Source: an uncultured Clostridia bacterium (lineage in GTDB: Bacteria; Bacillota; Clostridia; Peptostreptococcales; Anaerovoracaceae). Taken from it: DNA of 64,000 nucleotides. Positions 24,569 to 34,208 of this stretch are shown here, piece by piece; within the stretch, counting starts at the first letter, position 1; each line of letters starts with the position of its first letter. The position numbers and the translations under genes were made by a program. The notes below the pieces were generated by a model. It was not told the DNA's origin. It saw nothing but the letters and a program-made list of their open reading frames with translations, and ran no database searches. Location of the stretch: the NCBI GenBank assembly GCA_937900415.1, contig CALCEY010000012.1, forward strand, positions 140,640 to 204,639. The letters are read 5' to 3'.

Positions 24569-26887
24569 TTATTCGGTGGTGCTGAGAATTTCGTTTCCTT
24601 TCTTCTCGATTTGGCTTACCTTCATGTTCTCCACGTCGTCAGGGTCCACATCGTCAAGAAGTCCTAAAATATTTTCCCCGAGATAAATGGTCTGCAAAGT
24701 TTTTCCGTCTAAAGTAATTTTACTGTACTCTGTAAAGTTTTCACCTTTTATATAATACTTATCGCCGATTTTTACTACCTTTTCAATCTTAATATCCTCG
24801 ACGCCCATCTTCATGTCCGTTTTCTCAAATGGATTTTTTTCACCGTATATATAGCGTTTTCCGTAAAGCATATCGTAGCCGAGAGCCTTAAGGTCTGCCA
24901 GATAGGTTTCGCTGTTCCTGTGATTCTGCTGGTACGTAAATATGGTTCCCACTTGCATGTCTATCATTTCCAAAACATGAGAAGCGAGCTGGTAAGAATA
25001 CATGTCCTCGTCGTCGCCTTCGAGGCCGAAATTGCTCCAGATAACGTATTCCGTTCCATACAGATTGCCGTTTTCCAAATCGTCCTCCGACATCTCGATG
25101 GCCGGAATATGATCGCCGTACATGACCAATACGATAGGCTCGTCATATTTTTCAAACTCTTCGACAAGGGTTTCTATAAACCGATCCATCTCATAAATCT
25201 GATTGGCGTAATATTCAAATTTCCACTTCAGCTCTTCTGTAGGAGCAGAGTCTACGGTTATTTCAGGATTTTCCAGAATCTGCTCTGTCGGGTATTTTCC
25301 ATGGCCCTGAACGGAAATCGTATATATCATGTCTCTCTCTTCTGTGGAGTTTAGGGCGTCCATCATACAGCCTACCAGCACATCGTCCTTAGCCCAGTTT
25401 TTAGGGGTTTTTTCCACATTGTTCATGTATTCTATACTGGTAAACGTGTCCATACCCATATTTGCAAAGACGGTATTTCTATTATAGAATACGGCTCTGT
25501 GGTTGTGTATGGCATGAGTGGAATATCCCAGACTCTTAAGATCATAACAAAGGGTTTCAAGAGTCTTTTCTTTCAAGACAGACTTATACGGATATTCTCC
25601 CGGGCCAAAGAACTTGGCGCTTAAGCCTGACATTACTTCAAATTCAACATTGGCAGTACCGGCTCCGCATGCAGGGACGGTAAGCTGCCCCGACGGATAG
25701 TTGTTTACAAGTCTTCTGAAAGTAGGGCAGGCCTCCTTATTTAATTCTATGGTCTTTACTGTGGCAGGGTCTATGAAAGATTCCAACTGTAAAAATATGA
25801 TATTCGGATGTTTTTCGTCCTCATCCTTTTGTTCAAGGAGCATAGCCTTATCGTCTCCCAGCTCTTCTTCGCTGAATATATTTAGAATCGTTTCCTTATC
25901 ATATCCCTCAGGCTTGCTGATTCCCGTATTAAGCCATGTGTTAGTAAAGCAATAAACCACTCCATAATCTCTGTAGGCATAAGCTAAGTTTCCGAAGAAG
26001 GTCTGAACTCTTCCCGAGTTTATCATGAAAGAAGTCATTCCGAAGGTCAAACCGAAGACTAAAATAATACCTGTAAGATTACGCTTCCACTTTACCGGGA
26101 GCTGCCTTTTCGGCCCCTTTATATATAAAAGAGCCAAAAGTGCTATGGCAAATAAAACTCCTATCGCAGCCAGCACTATCTGAAATGTTGAAAGATAGTT
26201 GGTAACTATAGTAATTCCATCATCAAGAATACTGAGATCCTTTACGGTAAACGGCGTCATTCTCTGAGTAAGTATAACTCCGTTTACTATTCCTATTATC
26301 AGCCAGAACAGAGTTACTATGGTAAAGACGAATAAGCGGCGCTTAAAGACGGAGGCTATTACAAGGGTTGCGAATATTATCAGCGCATTGTAAAGGAACA
26401 CCAGCGGTTCATGAAACATGAACTGCAAGCCTCCCCATACCGACGTCGTAGGAAATCTTCCTAAGGTCTCTATAAGCAGATTCAGGATTACAGCCCACAA
26501 AGCTGCCACTGCAAAACTGTTATGCGTAATTTTATGAAGCCGCTGCCTGCCGCTCATGGTCTCAACTTCCTGAATAGTCTGTTCTACTTTTCTGTCAAGC
26601 TTCTCAAATTTATCAAATCTGCGTTCTCTGCTTCTTTCATAAGATTTTTCCTTGCTGCGACGATTTTTTTGCCTGCAAGATGTATTATCCCCTTTGCCGC
26701 CAGCTTTGGCTTGTCCGGCTTCAGCGGCGTCATTTTCTCCCTTTGCATCATTTGATTCATTCGCATCGTTTATATCGTCTAAGCCGTCTGCACTGTTTAA
26801 ATCATTTGTTTCATCTAATCTGCTTGAGCTATTTACGATATTTTCATTGTTTTCATTACCTGGTTCTTTGCTTGATTTCTTTTTCAT
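24569..26887 (-). CDS. LTA synthase-like phosphoglycerol transferase (sulfatase fold)
   Basis: 772 residues. A cytoplasmic Asn/Asp/Glu-rich and then Arg/Lys-rich tail of about 120 residues precedes five or so membrane helices (about 124-290) and an extracellular sulfatase-like domain. Metal-binding Glu369 is in FLQLESF and the nucleophile candidate is Thr411 in GTANVEF; HGKYP and GDHIP supply further metal ligands. The family polymerises or transfers glycerol-phosphate for teichoic acids. The C-terminal 90 residues (IKIEKVVKIGDKYYIKGENF) are an extra beta domain. The low-complexity N-terminus is unusual for LtaS. Its start overlaps the rsmA stop (ATGA). Confidence 0.9.
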   Translation of the reverse strand: MKKKSSKEPGNENNENIVNSSSRLDETNDLNSADGLDDINDANESNDAKGENDAAEAGQAKAGGKGDNTSCRQKNRRSKEKSYERSRERRFDKFEKLDRKVEQTIQEVETMSGRQRLHKITHNSFAVAALWAVILNLLIETLGRFPTTSVWGGLQFMFHEPLVFLYNALIIFATLVIASVFKRRLFVFTIVTLFWLIIGIVNGVILTQRMTPFTVKDLSILDDGITIVTNYLSTFQIVLAAIGVLFAIALLALLYIKGPKRQLPVKWKRNLTGIILVFGLTFGMTSFMINSGRVQTFFGNLAYAYRDYGVVYCFTNTWLNTGISKPEGYDKETILNIFSEEELGDDKAMLLEQKDEDEKHPNIIFLQLESFIDPATVKTIELNKEACPTFRRLVNNYPSGQLTVPACGAGTANVEFEVMSGLSAKFFGPGEYPYKSVLKEKTLETLCYDLKSLGYSTHAIHNHRAVFYNRNTVFANMGMDTFTSIEYMNNVEKTPKNWAKDDVLVGCMMDALNSTEERDMIYTISVQGHGKYPTEQILENPEITVDSAPTEELKWKFEYYANQIYEMDRFIETLVEEFEKYDEPIVLVMYGDHIPAIEMSEDDLENGNLYGTEYVIWSNFGLEGDDEDMYSYQLASHVLEMIDMQVGTIFTYQQNHRNSETYLADLKALGYDMLYGKRYIYGEKNPFEKTDMKMGVEDIKIEKVVKIGDKYYIKGENFTEYSKITLDGKTLQTIYLGENILGLLDDVDPDDVENMKVSQIEKKGNEILSTTE

Positions 26888-27738
26888 AATCTCTTATACA
26901 CCTCATCTGATATATTACCGAATTCTTCCAGCGTTAACGTTTCAGCCCTTCTCGATGCATCTATTTCGGCCGCTTTGAGGCTCTCTGCTATAATTTCCCT
27001 GTTGGTTCCCCTTACCGTTTGCAGTGAATTCAAAAGCGTTTTTCTTCTTTGCCCGAAGCCGGCCTTAATACATTCAAAAAAAAGCTTTTTATCCTGAACC
27101 TCAACCGCTTTTTTCTCCCGAATCTTAAATTTAAGAACCACGGAATCAACCTTTGGCTGAGGGACAAAAACTGTTTTGGGAACGTCTGCAATTTTTTCTA
27201 TCGTGCAATAATACTGTACTGCCGCAGAAATAGCTCCGTAAGCCTTGCTGCCGGGATCCGCCTTGATCCTGTCCGCAACTTCCTTCTGCATCATGACGGT
27301 AATGCTCTCGGCTTTTACCTCCTCCTCAAGAAGCTTCATTATGATGGGAGTCGTGATGTAATATGGAAGGTTCCCTACTATTTTTACACTTTCAGACTGT
27401 TCCTCTTCAATGATTTTGTTCATATCAAGCTTTAATACGTCTTCATTTATAATCCTTACGTTTTCATATTCGCTCAATGTTTCTCCCAGTATCGGAATCA
27501 AGGAACTATCTACCTCCACGGCGATGACATTCTTTGCCCTCCGCGCTGCTTCAGCCGTTATGACTCCGATCCCCGGGCCTATTTCAAGAACTGTATCCTT
27601 TTCATTTATATCAGTTCCCTCTATTATTTTATCTATTATATTTTTATCTGTGAGAAAGTTCTGACCAAGATTTTTTGAAAACTTAAAGCCGTATTTTTCC
27701 CGTATTTCTTTTATGGCTGACTGTTGATAAAGTTTCAT
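26884..27738 (-). CDS. rsmA: 16S rRNA dimethyladenosine transferase
   Basis: 284 residues. It has KNLGQNFL, the SAM-binding LEIGPGIGVIT (about 52-62) and catalytic NLPYYI motif of KsgA/RsmA. It dimethylates the two adjacent adenines near the 3' end of 16S rRNA. It follows rnmV by 21 bases, the usual Firmicutes pairing, and overlaps the LTA-synthase-like gene by four bases. Confidence 0.96.
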   Translation of the reverse strand: MKLYQQSAIKEIREKYGFKFSKNLGQNFLTDKNIIDKIIEGTDINEKDTVLEIGPGIGVITAEAARRAKNVIAVEVDSSLIPILGETLSEYENVRIINEDVLKLDMNKIIEEEQSESVKIVGNLPYYITTPIIMKLLEEEVKAESITVMMQKEVADRIKADPGSKAYGAISAAVQYYCTIEKIADVPKTVFVPQPKVDSVVLKFKIREKKAVEVQDKKLFFECIKAGFGQRRKTLLNSLQTVRGTNREIIAESLKAAEIDASRRAETLTLEEFGNISDEVYKRL

Positions 27739-27759
27739 GCTGTTTCTCTCGTGTTTTTC

Positions 27760-28302
27760 TCATATCTTTTTCAAGCCTTCCGAAAACTGCTCCCTCGTTA
27801 TGCCGAAACGATTAAGCTTCTTTAAAAAGGCTCCGCTGTTTCCATAGCCTATTCCCAAAACCTCTCCCAGCGCTTCTCTCCTCGCTTTTGAATCGGTATT
27901 TCCCGTAAGGCCGGCCGCCTGCATATCCTTTTCTGTAAACAGGTCGCCCTCGGTTTCCCTCGTAAATGAAATTTTTCTCAACGCCTCGGCAATATCCTCA
28001 GGCGTGGAGTTTTCGATTCCTATATCATTTCCCTTTTTAGCCTTCTTTCTCGGCATATAAACATGCTTGCTTTTAGGAAATTTCTCGGAAATCCGTTTTC
28101 TGATCTCTTCTCCGGAAAAATCCGGGTCTGTCATTATTATAAGACCTTTTTCCTCATATGCTTTAGTCAGCAGCTTCCATGTTTCCTTTGAAATGCCAAA
28201 CCCGTGAGTCTCTATTATCAGGGCGTCAACTGCCTTCTGTACTGCGGCCGTATCGTCTCTTCCCTCTACGACAATCACTTCTTTAATCCTCACCTTGTCC
28301 AT
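27760..28302 (-). CDS. rnmV: Ribonuclease M5
   Basis: 180 residues. The Toprim domain has its Glu in VVEGRDDT (about 13-17) and the DPDFSGE motif (about 59-65). RNase M5 finishes 5S rRNA maturation. Order and spacing with rsmA match Firmicutes genomes. Confidence 0.95.
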   Translation of the reverse strand: MDKVRIKEVIVVEGRDDTAAVQKAVDALIIETHGFGISKETWKLLTKAYEEKGLIIMTDPDFSGEEIRKRISEKFPKSKHVYMPRKKAKKGNDIGIENSTPEDIAEALRKISFTRETEGDLFTEKDMQAAGLTGNTDSKARREALGEVLGIGYGNSGAFLKKLNRFGITREQFSEGLKKI

Positions 28303-28326
28303 TTTTTAAATTTTCCTTTTGTATTT

Positions 28327-28920
28327 TTAAGGCTTGTCCTTTTGGTTACCGCCTGGCTCGCCGGCGGCATTTTCGTCTGAGCTGCCTGGCTCGCCGGCGG
28401 CCTCTTTGCCTGAATGGTCAGAAGATTCGCCGCTCTCAGAGGCTTCTGCTTCATCTGAATCCTTAATGTCGTTCTTGCTGTCGGGCAGAACGAAAAGTAT
28501 CTCATTTTTCTTTATAAGCCTGAGAGTTTTTCGTGCCTGCTGTTCTATATATTCTGCAGAATCTACATGTTCAAGCTCCGCGGTCAATTCTTCTTTTAAC
28601 TGACTGAGCTCCGCCTGCCTTTCCATAAGACTGTCCTTTTCGCATTTAAGCTTAAAAAGCTTAAATGCCGAAAAGCCGACGGATACGACAAAAATAAGGA
28701 GAACCGCGCTTGTGGTAAGCCTTTTCACGTTTATAACTTTCTTCTTTTTTTTATTGTTTTTTTTCTCAGAAGAGTCTTTGTCTCTGCGCTCTATATCAAA
28801 GAGAGCCCCGCTGCTTTCTCCGGAGGAATAATCCTTCGCTCTTGCTTCTCTTACTGTGAACGCTCTGTTTTTTTTCTCAAACTCCCTGAGCCTTTTCCCC
28901 TTTTTGCTCATCTTTTTCAC
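28327..28920 (-). CDS. DivIC/FtsB-like septum formation initiator
   Basis: 197 residues. A basic cytoplasmic tail (about 1-65) leads to one membrane helix (about 70-90), an extracellular coiled coil (about 92-125) and the conserved AEYIEQQARKTLRLIKKNEILFVLP block. The last 45 residues are a low-complexity Gly/Glu/Ser/Ala tail with two near-copies of AAGEPG, encoded by a GC-rich direct repeat. It stabilises the divisome. The start overlaps yabQ by 44 bases. Confidence 0.85.
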   Translation of the reverse strand: MKKMSKKGKRLREFEKKNRAFTVREARAKDYSSGESSGALFDIERRDKDSSEKKNNKKKKKVINVKRLTTSAVLLIFVVSVGFSAFKLFKLKCEKDSLMERQAELSQLKEELTAELEHVDSAEYIEQQARKTLRLIKKNEILFVLPDSKNDIKDSDEAEASESGESSDHSGKEAAGEPGSSDENAAGEPGGNQKDKP

Positions 28921-29266
28921 CGGTATTGATTTTCTTTTTTATTAAATTCCGCTCTGCGGTTTCCTTCACCTCAATTTGTCCGTTAATTATATCATAAAAG
29001 AATTTTCGCCACAACCAAAGGCCGGCCGCAAAGCATGCCGTTCCGGTAAAAGTAATTTTCCCGTTTTGGCAGTACATGGAAAAATCAGCTGCAAGTATGC
29101 CTATTACCATATATCCGAATATTCTTATGATAAGCTTTGACGCTTTGCTGTTCCCGGCAAATCGGTTTATGAACAGGGTGAAGAAATCATATATAAGGTA
29201 GGCGCAAAGTCCGCAGTAGGTCATTACGACAATTACCACGGCCTGATTTTTTATCAGCTCTGTCAT
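28877..29266 (-). CDS. yabQ: Spore cortex biosynthesis protein YabQ
   Basis: 129 residues with about four membrane helices and a basic C-terminal tail. The pattern YLIYDFFTLFINRF with the WLWRKFFYDI segment and the position right after yabP identify YabQ. It is needed for spore cortex formation in Bacillus, where it is expressed in the mother cell. Only six bases separate it from yabP. Confidence 0.85.
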   Translation of the reverse strand: MTELIKNQAVVIVVMTYCGLCAYLIYDFFTLFINRFAGNSKASKLIIRIFGYMVIGILAADFSMYCQNGKITFTGTACFAAGLWLWRKFFYDIINGQIEVKETAERNLIKKKINTGEKDEQKGEKAQGV

Positions 29267-29272
29267 GGCTTC

Positions 29273-29536
29273 CTAACGCTTTCCGGGAAGCCTGAAGAAT
29301 CTCCCTCTTTCCTTTAGCTTTTTTTCCGTATAATTTAAAGAACAGATTTTTCCCGTTACTACGAGGAGTCCCTCCTGCAAATCCAGTTTTTCTATATTAA
29401 GGTTCTCTCCGGTAAGCTCTATGCCGCCCTCCTCAAGATTGGCCCAAAGAGTATCTTCATCAAAGGCGTCTACGTCAACTACTTGGCTTATGGTGATTTT
29501 TTCTCTGTTTTCCAAAGAAATATAATGGTTTTCCAT
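29273..29536 (-). CDS. yabP: Sporulation protein YabP
   Basis: 87 residues, standard length. The sequence LENREKITISQVVDVDAFDE followed by LNIEKLDLQEGLLVVTGKI matches the YabP/YqfC family, a small beta-rich mother-cell protein. It is the first gene of the yabP-yabQ-divIC-rnmV-rsmA cluster. Its presence means this organism forms, or recently formed, endospores. Confidence 0.88.
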   Translation of the reverse strand: MENHYISLENREKITISQVVDVDAFDEDTLWANLEEGGIELTGENLNIEKLDLQEGLLVVTGKICSLNYTEKKLKERGRFFRLPGKR

Positions 29537-29588
29537 AATATATACATTCCCTTTCCTTTCATGAATGTATATAAATTATATGGAATCA

Positions 29589-29612
29589 CAGGCCGGTTCA
29601 GAACCGGCCCTG
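29589..29612. terminator. GC-rich hairpin after the M23 gene
   Basis: CAGGCCGGTTC and GAACCGGCCCTG form a near-perfect inverted repeat just beyond the M23 stop. The T-runs are weak in both directions, so it may be a stabilising or pausing structure. Confidence 0.45.
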
Positions 29613-29619
29613 CGTTGTT

Positions 29620-31311
29620 TTATACATAATTTGCCGGATTTACCGTCCTTCCGTTGACATGTATCTCAAAGTGACAGTGCGGTCCGGTACTTCTTCCCGT
29701 ATTTCCTACCAGCGCAATTACCTGCCCCTGGTATACCTTCTGACCTGCGGAAACATTCAGTTTACTGCAATGAGCGTACAAGGTCCTGGTATTTCCCCCA
29801 TGATTGATAACAACTGTATATCCGTAAGCACCGCTCCAACCGGCAGATACTACGGTTCCGCCGTCGGCTGCCTTTATCGGTGTTCCTGTTGAAGCTGCAA
29901 GGTCTATTCCTTCGTGCATCCTTCCCCATCTGTAGCCGTACGACGCATAAATTCCCACATTTACAGGCCTTATAAAGGTTCCCGTTCCTATCTTAGGCGG
30001 TACGCGTTTGGTTCCCTTTGTTATTATCTCATTTACAGGGGCTATAATTATCTCCTTATCCAGATCCTCTCTTTCTACCTGCTGCCCGTTATGTCTCGTG
30101 ATTCTGGCCGTGATGCTGGCTCGTCCGTTGGAGCCTGCCCTTGTTACCATCTTTTCACCTTCGTAATAGTAGCTGGATTCCTTATATTCCGTTTCATACG
30201 GTATGCTTTCGGCTATCTTGGTTACTTCAACGGTTTCCAGAGTAAGAAGAGGAACTTCTTTCTCAACTTTCAGCTTATCTCCCTCATGGAGCATCGAACT
30301 GTCTGTGAGTCCCGGATTCATATCCTTCAATTCCGAAAGAGTCAGCCCCAGCTTATCACATATAGCATAAAGACTGTCTCCGGAAACTACCGTATACTCC
30401 GTAGCCGCCTGTCCTCCGCTGAGAATCTTTGATACCGCTGTTTCCAAGCTCGATACATTAGTCAGCTTTGTATTATACGGCTCTATTTCTATGTTCTCTA
30501 CAAAGCCCACATATTCGTATTCTATATTGTCGTTATCTTCAAGATATATAGCTTTAACTTCTTCAAGAACTTCGTTTGCAATCTGCTCGCTCTCAACTAT
30601 TACTAAAATATTTCCCTCTGCCTTTACGGCGTAAGCCTGGGTCTGTATTTCGTCCATATATGTAAATCTCTTCAGGACGGTGTCGGAATCATCAATTTCC
30701 TTTCCGTAGGAAACTACAGGTCTGAAGGTTATATCCGTCTCGGGATTTATCTCTATATTAGAGCCATATTCCAAGGAAAGCTCGTCATTGACTATATCTA
30801 AAATCTCTAAAACATCAGACTGCTCCTTTACTATTCCGAGGGGTCTTCCGTTATATGAATACTCATAGTCCGTAGCCCATGCGAAAACACCGACTATTCC
30901 TATGATGGCAAGGCCGATTATAGTTGCATCCTTTATGATGATTTTTTTCTGTTCTATAACCTTTATTCTGCCGTTATGAACTCTTCTGCCGAAGAGAACA
31001 AGCATTTTTACGACAAACCATAAAACTATATCGCAAGCTTTATCTATCGCGCTTATAAAGGCCGCGCAAATGGAAATCAAAAGGGACCAGCCTTCACCCG
31101 CGATTTTTCCCGCTTCTTCATTTATTTCGTCTGCCGCTTCTATTATGCTCCCCGCAATTTCCACCGTTTTGTTCCATACGACAGTTTTTGCATTATTTGC
31201 GTATTTCGCATCTTTTACGCTTTTTTCCTGTTTTTCTGTCTTTTTCGGTTTTTTTGGCTCTTTTCCCGAATTTTCTTCCTTTATCTTTTTTCCGAAGATA
31301 AATTTTGCCAT
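29620..31311 (-). CDS. LysM-G5-M23 cell-wall endopeptidase
   Basis: 563 residues from the ATG at 31311, preceded by AGGAG; an upstream in-frame start at 31350 would overlap the DnaD-like gene further. A Lys/Glu-rich cytoplasmic start and two hydrophobic segments (about 55-70 and 130-150, the second being the clear anchor) come first. Then follow a linker region, a LysM repeat (YTVVSGDSLYAICDKLGLTLSEL), a G5 domain (VEVTKIAESIPYETEYKESSYY) and a C-terminal M23 domain with zinc ligands in HEGID (His466) and HCHFEIH (545-551). It should bind and cut peptidoglycan cross-links. Confidence 0.9.
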   Translation of the reverse strand: MAKFIFGKKIKEENSGKEPKKPKKTEKQEKSVKDAKYANNAKTVVWNKTVEIAGSIIEAADEINEEAGKIAGEGWSLLISICAAFISAIDKACDIVLWFVVKMLVLFGRRVHNGRIKVIEQKKIIIKDATIIGLAIIGIVGVFAWATDYEYSYNGRPLGIVKEQSDVLEILDIVNDELSLEYGSNIEINPETDITFRPVVSYGKEIDDSDTVLKRFTYMDEIQTQAYAVKAEGNILVIVESEQIANEVLEEVKAIYLEDNDNIEYEYVGFVENIEIEPYNTKLTNVSSLETAVSKILSGGQAATEYTVVSGDSLYAICDKLGLTLSELKDMNPGLTDSSMLHEGDKLKVEKEVPLLTLETVEVTKIAESIPYETEYKESSYYYEGEKMVTRAGSNGRASITARITRHNGQQVEREDLDKEIIIAPVNEIITKGTKRVPPKIGTGTFIRPVNVGIYASYGYRWGRMHEGIDLAASTGTPIKAADGGTVVSAGWSGAYGYTVVINHGGNTRTLYAHCSKLNVSAGQKVYQGQVIALVGNTGRSTGPHCHFEIHVNGRTVNPANYV

Positions 31312-32552
31312 ATTTCCGCTTCTCCTATTCTCTGTTTTGCGCATGAGCACCTCTGACCGTCTTCTGTCAGACCTGTGTCATTGCATTGACTGCAAGAATA
31401 TTTGATGTCTGTATAATCTTCTCTGAAATTATTTTCTGTCAGCAGCACAGCTCTTTCCTCTTCCAATAAGTTCAGGAGCCGCTTTGCCTCATTTCTTGCC
31501 TTTAAGTCTCCGCCAAGAACGCTTCTGGACATTTTTTTGCCTAATTCTATAAGCTGATGATCAATTTCCTCTATTCTCGGAAGCCTGCTGTAAACCTCAT
31601 GTTTTCTTTCTTCTGCTTCCTCCTCTGCTTTTCGTCTCAAATACTCATAATATTTATTTAAAACGGCTTGTGTAACCGTCACCTTGCTGTTCACACTGCG
31701 GCCTTCGTTTTTAGCTTCCTCATACCATTTTTCCAAAATACCGTTAACATATCTGATGTTGGGATTGGAAATAAACGAGCCCTTGCAGCAGGCGTCGGCT
31801 ACTCTCTCTTCGTTGAAACCCATTTCATCAAACCATCTGTCGATTATCTCTTTTTCTGCCCTGGTAACTCCCCTTGTCAACCCCAGGCTGCGAAGAACTG
31901 CCTTATATCTGGCGCTGTTCCGTTCGAGAGTTTCAAGACGCTGCTTAACGTCTTCTTCAGTCTTAAGCCCGTCCGCAGTCCACTGAGCTATGACCTTGGA
32001 TATATAGCTGACGGAGTCTTTGCCCTTTTCAAGACAGTAAACTATAGCTGAGGAAATGACTTCTTTCGTCGCATCAAGCTCAGTTATCCACGAGAAAACT
32101 TCTCTCGTATCTCTTACAGAAAGGGGCTTGCCCATTATGCTTTCCACCTCAAACAGCAGCTCTTTCAGCTCTGCGTCATAAAGAGGAACGCCTTTTCCTT
32201 CTCCATCTTTTTTTTCTTCACTTTCCACACCTCTGCCATACATCAGACTTCTCAGCTGCTTGAATTCTATGTCGTAATCTCCCTTTGCGCCAAAACCCCT
32301 CTGATATTTTCCAACGACTCCCATCTCAGCCCAGTAATTCCAGGCCTCTTCGATCTGTTCCTCCGAAAGGTCTAATTGTTTGGCCATATCCTTATAGGTC
32401 ATATCCGCCTGATATTGGCTGTACAAAAGTCCGTAAAGATAAACTTTGACATAATCTCCGGGCGCCGCGGCCATATATTCGTTTATGAAAATATTTTCTA
32501 CATCAGTGGAAAGCAGATAAAAATCTTTTACTTTCTCTCTATTAAAACTCAT
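31281..32552 (-). CDS. DnaD-domain replication protein
   Basis: 423 residues. An N-terminal winged-helix region (about 12-90) like DnaD is followed by two DnaD-like helical domains (about 120-200 and 220-300; YISKVIAQW and YVNGILEKWYEEA are typical endings). The C-terminus has a coiled coil and a cysteine cluster CSQCNDTG...CSC like a zinc knuckle, an unusual addition that recalls the N-terminal zinc site of DnaI loaders. It likely helps restart or initiate replication by loading DnaB, encoded nearby. It overlaps the M23 gene start by 31 bases. Confidence 0.82.
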   Translation of the reverse strand: MSFNREKVKDFYLLSTDVENIFINEYMAAAPGDYVKVYLYGLLYSQYQADMTYKDMAKQLDLSEEQIEEAWNYWAEMGVVGKYQRGFGAKGDYDIEFKQLRSLMYGRGVESEEKKDGEGKGVPLYDAELKELLFEVESIMGKPLSVRDTREVFSWITELDATKEVISSAIVYCLEKGKDSVSYISKVIAQWTADGLKTEEDVKQRLETLERNSARYKAVLRSLGLTRGVTRAEKEIIDRWFDEMGFNEERVADACCKGSFISNPNIRYVNGILEKWYEEAKNEGRSVNSKVTVTQAVLNKYYEYLRRKAEEEAEERKHEVYSRLPRIEEIDHQLIELGKKMSRSVLGGDLKARNEAKRLLNLLEEERAVLLTENNFREDYTDIKYSCSQCNDTGLTEDGQRCSCAKQRIGEAEIWQNLSSEKR

Positions 32553-32583
32553 TGTAATTTTACTTTTATCCTGATTATATAAA

Positions 32584-32772
32584 TTATTCCGCCTTATTCA
32601 AATCGTAAAGGAGAGCCTCAAGACTTATGCCATGGCCTTTCGCGGCTTCTTCCAGTGTTTCTGTCATCGCTCCCGGACAACCTGAGCATGTAAGCAGATA
32701 TTTCTGAAAAACTTTTTCATAGCCTTCCCTCATTTCCAATACCTGGGACACGGTCATTTCTTTTGTAATCAT
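32584..32772 (-). CDS. DUF1858 small redox-disulfide-type protein
   Basis: 62 residues. The CSGCPGA motif follows the KYLLT stretch as in the hybrid-cluster-associated disulfide domain (DUF1858 family). The two cysteines could form a redox disulfide. Its place between dnaB and the DnaD-domain gene in the same direction is odd for this family. A GGAGGAG ribosome site precedes the ATG. Confidence 0.82.
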   Translation of the reverse strand: MITKEMTVSQVLEMREGYEKVFQKYLLTCSGCPGAMTETLEEAAKGHGISLEALLYDLNKAE

Positions 32773-32793
32773 TTGCGTCTCCTCCTTGTGATG

Positions 32794-34107
32794 TTATAAA
32801 GCCTTATCGCTGAACTTAGTGTATCTTGCAACCCATGTCAGCTCTATCCTGTCCGTCGGACCGCTTCTGTGCTTGGCCAAATTGACCTCGCATACGCCCG
32901 GCTTTTCTGTATTCTCATTGTAATAATCGTCCCTGTAAAGAAAGATAACTATATCGGCGTCCTGTTCTATTGAGCCTGACTCTCTCAGGTCGGAAAGCAT
33001 AGGTCTTTTATCCTGTCTCTGTTCCGGCGCTCGCGAAAGCTGTGAGAGCACTATTACGGGACAATCCATCTCGCGGGCTAGAAGCTTTAAATGTCTTGAA
33101 AGGGCGCTGACCTCCTGCTGCCTGCTGTCTGCGCGGCCGTCGAAGGTCATAAGCTGAAGATAGTCTATTACTATCAAATCCAGGCCTTGTTCGGCCTTAA
33201 GCCTTCTGCATTTATTTCTCATTTCCATGACGGAAATTCCCGGCGTATCGTCGATTGCTATTTTCGTTTCATTAAGTTCGTCAAGAGCTACGTTTATCCT
33301 GTCCCAGTCCTTTCTCTCCAAAGTACCTTTTTTCAATTTTTCAGATTCTACTCTTGCCTGCATTGCTATAAGCCTTTGACCAAGCTGCTCCTGAGACATC
33401 TCCAGACTGAAAATAATCACCGAAGCGTTTGCCTTTACTGCGCTCTGCGCAGCTATGTTAAGTGCAAACGCCGTTTTTCCCATTCCGGGACGAGCGGCGA
33501 TTATTATCAAATCCGATTTCTGAAGACCTGACGTTTTTTCATCCAGATGCTTAAAGCCCGTTGGAAGTCCCGTGGTATTGCCTCTGTTTCTTTCAGCGTC
33601 ATCTATCATTTTCAGGTTTTTCATTAAAACATCCTGAATTTTGGCATAGTCATTTTTCTGGCGTTTCTGAGCTATGCGAAAGATATTGGCTTCCGCGTCG
33701 TTTATCAGTTCCTCTGCGTCCTGCTTTTCTTCATAGCCCTTAGCTGCTATTTCTTCGGAAGCGTTTATGAGCTGTCTCGTCATGGCTTTTTCAGCCACTA
33801 TTTTTGCATATTCGCCGGCATTGGCCGTTGACGGAACTTCTGATGTAAGAGTTCCTATGTAGAGTCTGCCTCCCACCATGTCCAGCGCCTTATGAGTCTT
33901 AAGGTCTTCACATACGGTGAGCATGTCCACAGCGCTGTTTTCACGATACAGCCTCATTATTGAACTGAAAATTTCTCTATGGCTTTCATTATAGAAGTCC
34001 TCGGCCCTCACTTCTTCAACCACGTCCAGCAAGGCGTCCTTGCTGAGCATACAAGCGCCAAGGGCTGATCTTTCTGCCTCTTCGTTATGCGGAGGTATTC
34101 TTTCCAT
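32794..34107 (-). CDS. dnaB: Replicative DNA helicase
   Basis: 437 residues. The DnaB N-terminal domain (HNEEAERSALGACMLSKDALLDV) is followed by a RecA-type ATPase with Walker A ARPGMGKT (about 205-212), DYLQLM and the C-terminal SGSIEQDADIV. It unwinds DNA at the fork. No intein interrupts it. It follows rplI by about 100 bases, the usual gdpP-rplI-dnaB order. Confidence 0.96.
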   Translation of the reverse strand: MERIPPHNEEAERSALGACMLSKDALLDVVEEVRAEDFYNESHREIFSSIMRLYRENSAVDMLTVCEDLKTHKALDMVGGRLYIGTLTSEVPSTANAGEYAKIVAEKAMTRQLINASEEIAAKGYEEKQDAEELINDAEANIFRIAQKRQKNDYAKIQDVLMKNLKMIDDAERNRGNTTGLPTGFKHLDEKTSGLQKSDLIIIAARPGMGKTAFALNIAAQSAVKANASVIIFSLEMSQEQLGQRLIAMQARVESEKLKKGTLERKDWDRINVALDELNETKIAIDDTPGISVMEMRNKCRRLKAEQGLDLIVIDYLQLMTFDGRADSRQQEVSALSRHLKLLAREMDCPVIVLSQLSRAPEQRQDKRPMLSDLRESGSIEQDADIVIFLYRDDYYNENTEKPGVCEVNLAKHRSGPTDRIELTWVARYTKFSDKAL

Positions 34108-34208
34108 ACATTTCTCCCGTAAATATACTAAATGCCTGAGCTCTTTCTAAGGATTCCGGGTTTAACCCTCTTCCCTGAGCAAGCTCCCGTCAGGCTGCTT
34201 TTCTTGCG

